Positions 56,974 to 64,000 of a DNA stretch of 64,000 nucleotides are shown here, in pieces; positions within the stretch are counted from its first letter, which is position 1, and every line of letters starts with the position of its first letter. The position numbers were made by a program, and so were the translations under genes. Source of the stretch: Aspergillus flavus (taxonomy: Eukaryota; Ascomycota; Eurotiomycetes; Eurotiales; Aspergillaceae). A model generated the notes under the pieces. It saw nothing but the letters and a program-made list of their open reading frames with translations, searched no databases and had not been told where the DNA came from. Where the stretch lies: assembly GCF_009017415.1 (NCBI RefSeq), contig NC_092408.1, positions 1,922,001 through 1,986,000 of the forward strand. The letters run 5' to 3'.

Positions 56974-59685
56974 GTCGGAGGAGAACGGCCACCGGAACAG
57001 CTCACAGATGTTGATCGGATAAGGACGAAATCAAGGATTGCGATTTGGGAGACGGCGGTGGAATAGCTGATTTGGAAATATGAAAGAGAGTGTACCGCTG
57101 AAAAGCAAGCATGCTGAGATGCGAAACTTGCAGAACCCCAAAGCGACAGCGGAGGTGAGGTTGTTTAGGGGTGTTCCGGAGATACCGAGCTGAGGTCAAG
57201 GTTGGGCAGGTAGACGACAGTCGGCGTTGTTGTATGAAAAATGAGTGGAAATAAGTGTGTCGGTAATTAATACTAGTAAATTAAGATGCAGGATCAAGTG
57301 CGAAGAGAGAGAAAAGGAAAAGGAAAAACTAGATATGGGAGGAAGAGAGGCAGATAAAGACGGAGGATTTACAAGGTGAGCCTGGGGATTGATAGATCAC
57401 AATCGGAAGGCTGGGGGGTAGGGAAAGTAAAGGATCGGAGAGGCGCAGCTGGGAAACAAAAAAACGAGTGTGGAATGAGAGACTGCAGAGCTGAGACGGG
57501 GGAGGGGGGAAAGACCTGCTCCAGTTGTCTCTCTAGTAAAGGAATGACGATGATTCGAAGAAAGTGGCTGCAAGTGTGAGCTGGAATGAGGAGAAAGGAA
57601 AGTTGGTTAAGCATTCGTTCAGCTCGAACGGGACAAAGTGGAGCCCTTCCGCTTGCCAAAAGGGGGGGCATGATTACTATTTATACGGAGCAACCACTTC
57701 GCTTGCCACTATTGATTTTCGGTTTTATTCTGAATCTTAGCTTCTTCTTCTTCTTCTTCTTCCTCTGGGGAATCCTCCGTCCTAATAATTTCTCTTCTTA
57801 AGTTTAATAAAATGTCATTCTCTATGACTCAGGAAACCTAAACCTTCTCTAGTTTCCATTCCAGAGCTGTATAAATGAGATGCAGACTAACTTGAACTCT
57901 CCTGTATAACATCCCGTCGGATATTATATCGGCATGTATGTATGTCTAGAGCTACATGACACCAAATCCCCCTAGCTCGGTGGAGTCTCACGGTACATGA
58001 ATCCCCCTGTGGGTGGCTGGGGCGAAAGGAAGCAAAGTGAACCATAGATTTTCAGATTCCAATTGATCAATGGACTGTGCATAGTATATTCTGTCAAGGG
58101 TGGCCAATTCATAGAAACCATGTTTATGCACGGACTTTTACTTGCATATCTTTGCAGGGGATCAGAGCGCTCAATGTTGTTATCTCCCATGGGAGACCAT
58201 GAAAAGTTCCGAGGTACCCATAATAATCTTCTCGGGGTGTAGTAATTACGCGAATCGTCAGCTAAACTTTGTTCGTTCTCCATCAGAGACGCGCTTTGGT
58301 CACGCTCGAAGATCGCCGTCGAGTCGCGTCCGCGCGAGGAAAGAGGCGAGGAACTAGTAGATCAAGAACCCAAAACAACAATAGATCTGTGATCGACACC
58401 CCCTTACTTATAGCAGCAGTAGATCACTGACACTACCTTCTCTTTGCTACTTTACGGAGTACGCACCCGTCATGATAGCATTGACAAGATATTCCTTGTG
58501 GTCACCTTCCTACAGCTTCTTCATGTTATCTTGGTGCCCATTCAAGGCTGTGGCGGCGAGAATGGATGAATCCTCCGTGGAACTGACCATGATTTGTCAA
58601 TCGAAGTGATGAATCATCGATCGAAGTGCCAGATAGCCTTTGTGAGCGTGGCAGGTGTTGATCAAAGAGAATGGTAAGATTGGAAATCCTGCATTAGCTG
58701 AAACCGATCATGGATTATGACCAAGGACGCCCGCATTGAAGGGGACGGCATCTATACCTAGTACAACAAGGGAGTTGTTGGACCATCCAGCCTTTCGCGA
58801 CTGATCTGAAACTAAGACAGCCAGCAGACACAAGGCAAGGAGCCAGGACTGTTACCTGACCTTTGATCTGCGAAGCGTACAGTCTTCTGGCCAGGGTTAA
58901 GTAGGGAGTAAGATGAGCCTAATTTCGAACGGGGACCGGGGAAGACGATAGTCCCGAAGCAACACGGAGGATCTTGTATGTATTGCACAGAACCACGTGG
59001 GGATCCGATCAACCCAGCAGTCCGTTGCTCTAATTAATGCCTGAAACATCTCCAATGGCATTGGCCAAGTTCGTCCCACTCGTCCAACGTCTGAAAAAAC
59101 GTCTTCCAGAAAAGGGGCCAGATGATGGTGCAGTATGGAATTACTTGTTCTGGTGTAGCATGTAAGGATGATTGGGTTATGATAGTCCAATCCTAAGCCA
59201 ATTGATTTGCGTCTCGTCATATCGATGATAGCTGAAGCTATTCAGATGATTTGGGCTGTACTTATCGAGCTGTGTATTTCAAGACAAAGATGTCTTACAG
59301 CTAAAGGAAATAAAAAAAAAAAAAAAACAAAGCAGAGTCATGGGTACCCAAAACGTGGCTGGAAGTTCTTAACATATATATATATGTAGTAGATACTCTC
59401 CCGAAAGATATATATCGGCATAGTAAATATAGTCAATAAAACTTAAATTGCATGTTTATCACCCCACTGGCAAACCAGATCATCATAGCCAAATACGGAA
59501 ACGTGATATAATGTCAGATAGAAAACTGGAATGAGAATCGAACTCATTACTACATCGACCTGGGACATGTTTTCGTGTTTTCCCGCGTCAGGGTTAAATT
59601 TATCGCCGATAAGGAACGTCGACGATAAGAACAAATCAACTCTCAGTCCCTACTAATGTGATGCCATGACATGCCTTGATTGAAG
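56974..59685. other. Long gene-poor interval with CTT microsatellite
   Basis: About 2.7 kb between divergent genes. The left part is pyrimidine/purine skewed and probably leader of the KAR9-like gene. It carries a (CTT)n run at 57741-57762, an A16 run near 59312 and a short (TA)n run near 59375. No convincing gene; a T-arm-like hairpin near 59531 was rejected as a tRNA. Confidence 0.45.
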
Positions 59686-61087
59686 ATGCGATTTCGCACT
59701 CAACTCGCTGACGCTGCAACTTTCTCTAGTATGTGCTACCTTATCTTTCCTTTGACTCCCCGTGGGCTACCTTGTTTTGTATATCAATGTTGCCTGGTGG
59801 TGCTCCCGCCAAGTCTCAATGGAAGAGCTTCAACCTAGTGCCAGGGCACTCCAACTAACCACTAACGCCTATCTATATAGAGTTGACAGCATCTCTCTCG
59901 TCCCTGGGTAAAGTATGCTGGATGCGGCTGGAAGATGGAATCGTTCGATTTACCGTCATCCCTGACCAAGGCACCCAAGTCTGGGCGCAGTTACCCGTGG
60001 TACGTGCCCTTGGCCATCCGAGCGAAGAGTGTCCTATCTAAACAAATCGCACCAGGATGCCATCTTCGATGAAACCAGTTATATCCTGGAATCCAACTCC
60101 GGGGTTATCAACCTCGAAGTTCCAGTCGGTGCTCTCCACCGTGCCCTTCGCTCCGCCGTAGCGGCGACGTCAGCCCAACTGCGTCTGACCAAAAAAGGCA
60201 ACGTCCCCCTCCTGGCTCTCACGATCCATGCATCATCCTGGACCACCGGGTCCAACGCACTGGGGATTACTGAGTCGGACCATGCAGCCGTGACCGGTCC
60301 GGCCCTAGAAGCGGGAGATGCCGGTCGCGTAGGTCAGGCAACCACTGCGTCAAGGCCACCTGCCGTTTCTGGGCCCCGGGAGCGCGAGACGGTAATTACA
60401 CAAGAAATTCCTGTAAAAGTCCTTCATGAATCTGCCATCGAGGGGCTGCATGAGCCGCGATGTCGGGACCCTGATGTGCACATCATCCTGCCGAGTTTGT
60501 TCCAGTTGAAGAGTATCTCCGAGCGGTTTACTAAGTTGGCGACGGATTCCAAGGGCTCTTCGGGTTCTGCGGTTGTGTCTGCTGTTTCACCTAAACTGGA
60601 ACTGTCGGCTAACATGCATGGATCGCTGAAGCTGGCCATCGCTACGGATGCCCTGCGCATTTCGAGTGTCTGGACGGACCTGGTAAACCCGTCGCTGGAT
60701 CCGGGGCAGCTCTCTCAGACGGAAATTGAGCAGCTGCCTAGTGAGCGGATGAGAGCTATAAGTGATGATGATGAGGCTGGTTGGGCGAAGGTAAGAATTG
60801 ACGGAAAGGATTGGGGGAGGGTGCTGAGTGTTGGGCGATTGAGTCCTAAGGTCGTTGCATGTAAGTTGGGGACAGTGCTCACAACTGTGATTTGAGCACC
60901 TTGCTGACTCGGTTGGCTTGCGTACAGGTTTTATCCATGAGACGGCTTTGATCCTCTACGTTTACCTTCCGGGGAGCTGGAACGGAGAGGATTCTTGTTT
61001 GACGGTGAGTTGTTTTCCAGTCGACGTAGTGCTGGTGGAAGTTGAAGCTGACAGGGACAGTATTATATCAATTCTTACGTGGCCTGA
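59686..61087 (+). CDS. hus1: DNA damage checkpoint clamp subunit HUS1
   Basis: Five exons: 59686-59728, 59881-59999, 60056-60860, 60928-61004 and 61061-61087; 356 residues. Introns are GTATGT...TATAG, GTACGT...ACCAG, GTAAGT...TACAG and GTGAGT...GACAG. The start reads M-R-F-R-T-Q-L-A-D-A-A-T-F. Exon 2 supplies G-K-V-C-W-M-R-L-E-D-G, and the protein ends in the family-like Y-Y-I-N-S-Y-V-A encoded by a 27-nt last exon. It should form the 9-1-1 (Rad9-Hus1-Rad1) sliding clamp, loaded at damaged DNA to activate the ATR pathway (family knowledge). The middle (about residues 125-185) is a low-complexity insert relative to yeast. The two tiny terminal exons are easily missed. Confidence 0.9.
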
Positions 61088-61637
61088 GTAAAGTTACTGG
61101 GTTTAGATTATGAAGGTGCTACGGTCTGTATGCAAACGTACGCGCAATATACACGCACACAACACTGAGCGTTAGAAGGTCGAAATTATTATAATACTAT
61201 TAAAATGTTCAAATAATAAAACTTTCATGTCCCGTGAATCTCCAGGCAGCAGAAAGCCTTCGACCGAAGACCTCCACATCACTCAATGCCAAATTTAGGG
61301 ATCTCAAATGGATAGAAACGTAAGCAAAACAGTCATCAAAGGGGGGGAATAAGGGGAAGCAATAAGCATTGCATAAGGTGCATATGCATATACTATTTAT
61401 TGTACACGGGAATATATTGATCATGCAGAGGGGTTGTAAAGAAGAATGTGTTCCTCATCGAGGCAACACACTATGCAAGACTTTTGTGCAGTGGGGTAGA
61501 AGAATTCTATAGCACACGCAAGCCGTATAAGCTTCACGATGTGCAAAGAGTAACGTGAGGCCGGGAATTAGGAAAATCGTAAGACATGATCACACAAAAG
61601 AAAAGATAAAGACCCCGCATCTAGTAGGCTGGTCAGC
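61088..61637. other. Convergent 3' flanks of HUS1 and SEC16
   Basis: About 550 nt between convergent genes. No gene or RNA supported. Confidence 0.4.
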
Positions 61638-64000
61638 TTATTTCGCCATCACATCGACATATCGGCCCTTCTTCCGTCCCTTGGCAGATGTGCCCTTGCG
61701 CGCCTGTGGTGCTCCAAGAAGGTCATCTATGGAGCTGGCATTACTCAACGATGTTGCAGGGCGAGGAGGAGGGGGCAAAGACGAGCCTATTGGTGGCGTG
61801 GGCATGGCTGCACTAGTAGAGGCTGACCGAGCAGTGCCTAGCATAGGTGGGGGAGCAGCAAGCGAGGGTGGCGCTGGGCTACTGGATAGTGACGGAGGAG
61901 CACCTGCAGACGATGGAGGTCTACTATCCAGTCCCAAACCCATGCTTGCCGCAGGCGGTGCGGTGCTGCCACTAGCACTTCTGCTAGGAGCTGACGCTTT
62001 GGGTGGCGGCGGTGTGCCACGCGATACACTGGCGCTATTCGGATCTTTCTTGTTGACCCATTTCTTCAACTCCTTATCATAATAGAAAGAGTTTTCCTCG
62101 CCAAGTTTGGCACGGATAGGTCCCCCTGAGTTGTTGTTGTTGTCGTTCTCCTTCTTTGCTCCTCCAAACCAACCACCAAACCATGATTTCTTCGCTGCAG
62201 GAGGTCTCTTGGCTGTGCACGGCAAGATCAGTAACATGTCCAAGGATGAACATCAGAGGAAAGAACTTACCATCAGCTTCTGCAGCTTTTCTGAAGGCCT
62301 CATCGGCTTCGCGGTCTTTGCGTGCCTTTTCGGCCTTCTGAATAGCGGCTGCACGCGCCGCAAGGTCATCATCATCATCATCGTCCATGAAGGACTTCTT
62401 CTTTTTTAGTACATCTTGATGGGTGGGCTCTTCCGTGGTATCCAATGCAGGAGCTGCGCTAATTTCGACAGAAGGCGGTTCATAGCCACCACCGGCACCG
62501 GGCGGAACGTAGCCGGCCATGCTGGATGCAGGCACTGTCGCCGAACTTTGATCCAGAGGTTCGCCAAAGGACTCATTAGCAGGGGGTTGATAGGGTGAAA
62601 TATTCACAGGAGATCCTTGCATTGGGGCAGGTTCGACGGGGTAGGGCTGAGGGGCTGAATCTTCCACAACAGGCGCCAGAGGCATATACGATGCTTGAGG
62701 GGGAGTAGATTGATAGCCAGCGGCAGATGGAGACCCGTAAAGTGGGCCACCTTGATACATACTACTTTCAACAGGTGTCGATGGTTCTTGGGAGCCTCGT
62801 CGTTGCCCAAACGGGAACCCGAACGACGATGATCTCTGAGAATCAAGGGATGATCTTCCCCGATATTGTTCAGGGGAAGAGTTGGGGACGTATTGGTTGC
62901 CAGGTTGATACCGCGAAGGACCACTGCCTGGAACTGACTGGGCTGCGGGCAAAGAGTAGGGCCCAAAGTCCGACACTGATGGCGATCGACTGACGGTTGG
63001 AGTGCCGGAAAACTTAGCAAATGGCCCAATATCTCCGTCTCCAGCTTTCCCGGAACCCGTCGAGGCGGCGTCGCTATCTTCACCAGCAACGAAACTGTTG
63101 AACTTGGCCCACATTGAGCCAGAAACCTTCTCCATGCTTGGTCTAGAGATCCAGGAAGACCCACTGTCACTGGTCGTTTGTCTCAAGCGCGCTGAGAGCT
63201 CGTCCACTCCGAAAAGCAGGTGTTGGTTGTGATAGCCGGATGGCTTTGTAGTTGCGTTTAGAGCTGCTGTAATGGCATCGACGTACTGCAAAGCCTCCGA
63301 TTTGCGACCATGCTCTGCAAGAGAGCAAGCATGGATGAGCTTGAATGCCAACAGATGTGGTAACGTAGACGTAGGAGAGCCCGCCAAGACTGAAACCGCG
63401 TATTCATATGCTTCAGTGAGCAAGATTGCATCGTCATCCTGCAACACGTTCAAGGGTAAATGCTGGTGGTCGGCTCCCAGTAGAACTATACTCGTTTGTG
63501 GGTCATCCGCACCGCCAAATACCGCGGCTCGTGAAAACATAAAACAAATATGAGCAGCTTCCGTCCGACCGTATGATAACAGCAGCCGACCAAGGGCCAA
63601 CAGGGCCTTGTGGTCTTCGGGACTGCGGTTGCTTAAAACTAGTCCCAACGTATCCCTCCAGCTATCCAGACCTTCAAGGGCATTTTTAGACGGCCCTTGT
63701 CCGCCAACCTTACTGACCATCTGGAAGCCCGCTCTTGCCGACGGAGGAACAAGCTCATCAACGCTTTCATCAACATTCCCAGCGAAGATTTCATAGAGCG
63801 CTGCGAGTGACTCCGAGTTACCAGTCGTAGATTTGACTTCACGTCTGACAAATTCTTGAACGACCTGCTTCCAGACAGACCTATCGAGGGTTGAGGCTAT
63901 TATCATAGCATGACCCCAGAGACGATTGTCCACGGCATCCCAAACAGCTTTCTCCCGGTTGCCCACGAGAAGGCTGTTGCGAATGCTCTCTAGTGACTGA
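61638..64000 (-). CDS. sec16: COPII coat assembly protein SEC16, C-terminal part (5' end outside window)
   Basis: Two exons are visible: from beyond 64000 to 62271, and 62212-61638. The intron is 58 nt (GTAAGT...TGCACAG). The frame is open to the window edge (Q-S-L-E-S-I-R-N-S-L-L-V-G-N), so the start lies outside. About 768 residues are present. The first 260 form the helical central/ACE1 region that binds Sec13 and marks ER exit sites (E-K-A-V-W-D-A-V-D-N-R-L-W-G-H-A). A long Pro/Ser-rich linker follows. Then comes a polar segment with seven consecutive Asp, and after the intron a conserved block S-W-F-G-G-W-F-G-G and Y-Y-D-K-E-L-K-K-W-V-N-K. The C-terminus binds Sec23 in yeast (family knowledge). 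Confidence 0.93.

Noticed and set aside
59531..59547. tRNA T-arm-like hairpin on the minus strand (ATGAG-TTCGATT-CTCAT)
   Set aside because: No matching acceptor, D or anticodon arms at the right spacing; it is an isolated hairpin.
1..64000. CRISPR arrays, insertion sequences or bacterial operons
   Set aside because: Intron-rich eukaryotic gene structure throughout; no regularly spaced repeats or transposase frames were seen.

Overview
The window is filamentous-ascomycete nuclear DNA, most like Aspergillus or a close Eurotiales relative. Protein-coding genes are broken by short introns (about 40-90 nt, GT(A/G)NGT donors, CTAAC/CTGAC-like branch sites, AG acceptors). The gene set is fungal: a RID/DmtA-type DNA methyltransferase homologue, a spore-type large-subunit catalase, a KAR9/GAS2-type protein and lineage-specific F-box-like proteins. 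The species call is inference. All exon coordinates below come from reading splice sites and frames by eye.

Layout, left to right. 0.4-9.7 kb: a cytosine DNA methyltransferase homologue (minus) faces the first enzyme of purine synthesis (ade4, plus), followed by a HhH-GPD DNA glycosylase and an Msc7-like aldehyde dehydrogenase. 9.8-13.6 kb: two F-box-like paralogues (minus) flank a spliced 68-residue hydrophobic peptide with an acylation-like N-terminus. 14.6-18.1 kb: a housekeeping run on the minus strand, ATP synthase subunit d, NAC-alpha (EGD2) and ribosomal protein L14. 19.3-24.5 kb: an APH/choline-kinase-like phosphotransferase, then YIF1 and SRP receptor alpha, two secretory-pathway genes sharing a 277-bp divergent promoter. 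A tRNA-Arg(ACG) lies at 24.9 kb. 26-36.5 kb: an MFS transporter, a TPR-MYND protein, a seven-exon zinc-finger gene that cannot be seen as one ORF, and catalase A. 36.9-43.6 kb: a 1027-residue F-box-like/UBA-like protein and an Mpv17/PMP22 membrane protein. 44.7-47.5 kb: two tandem Rieske-oxygenase-family genes. 49.4-64 kb: GYP7 Rab-GAP, a KAR9/GAS2-like protein, the checkpoint clamp subunit HUS1, and the C-terminal part of SEC16, which runs off the right edge.

Most of the window is ordinary housekeeping sequence. The part most worth a second look is the tandem pair at 44.7-47.5 kb. One gene keeps a complete Rieske [2Fe-2S] motif (C-x-H-x17-C-x2-H) but lacks the mononuclear-iron motif. Its neighbour keeps the iron motif (E-x2-H-x4-H plus a distal Asp) but has lost the Rieske motif and is about 44 residues shorter there. 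The two share a phase-0 GC-AG intron at the same codon. Because Rieske oxygenases pass electrons between neighbouring subunits, the pair could be a split two-protein oxygenase; this is a hypothesis. A second item is the hidden zinc-finger gene at 31.0-32.3 kb.
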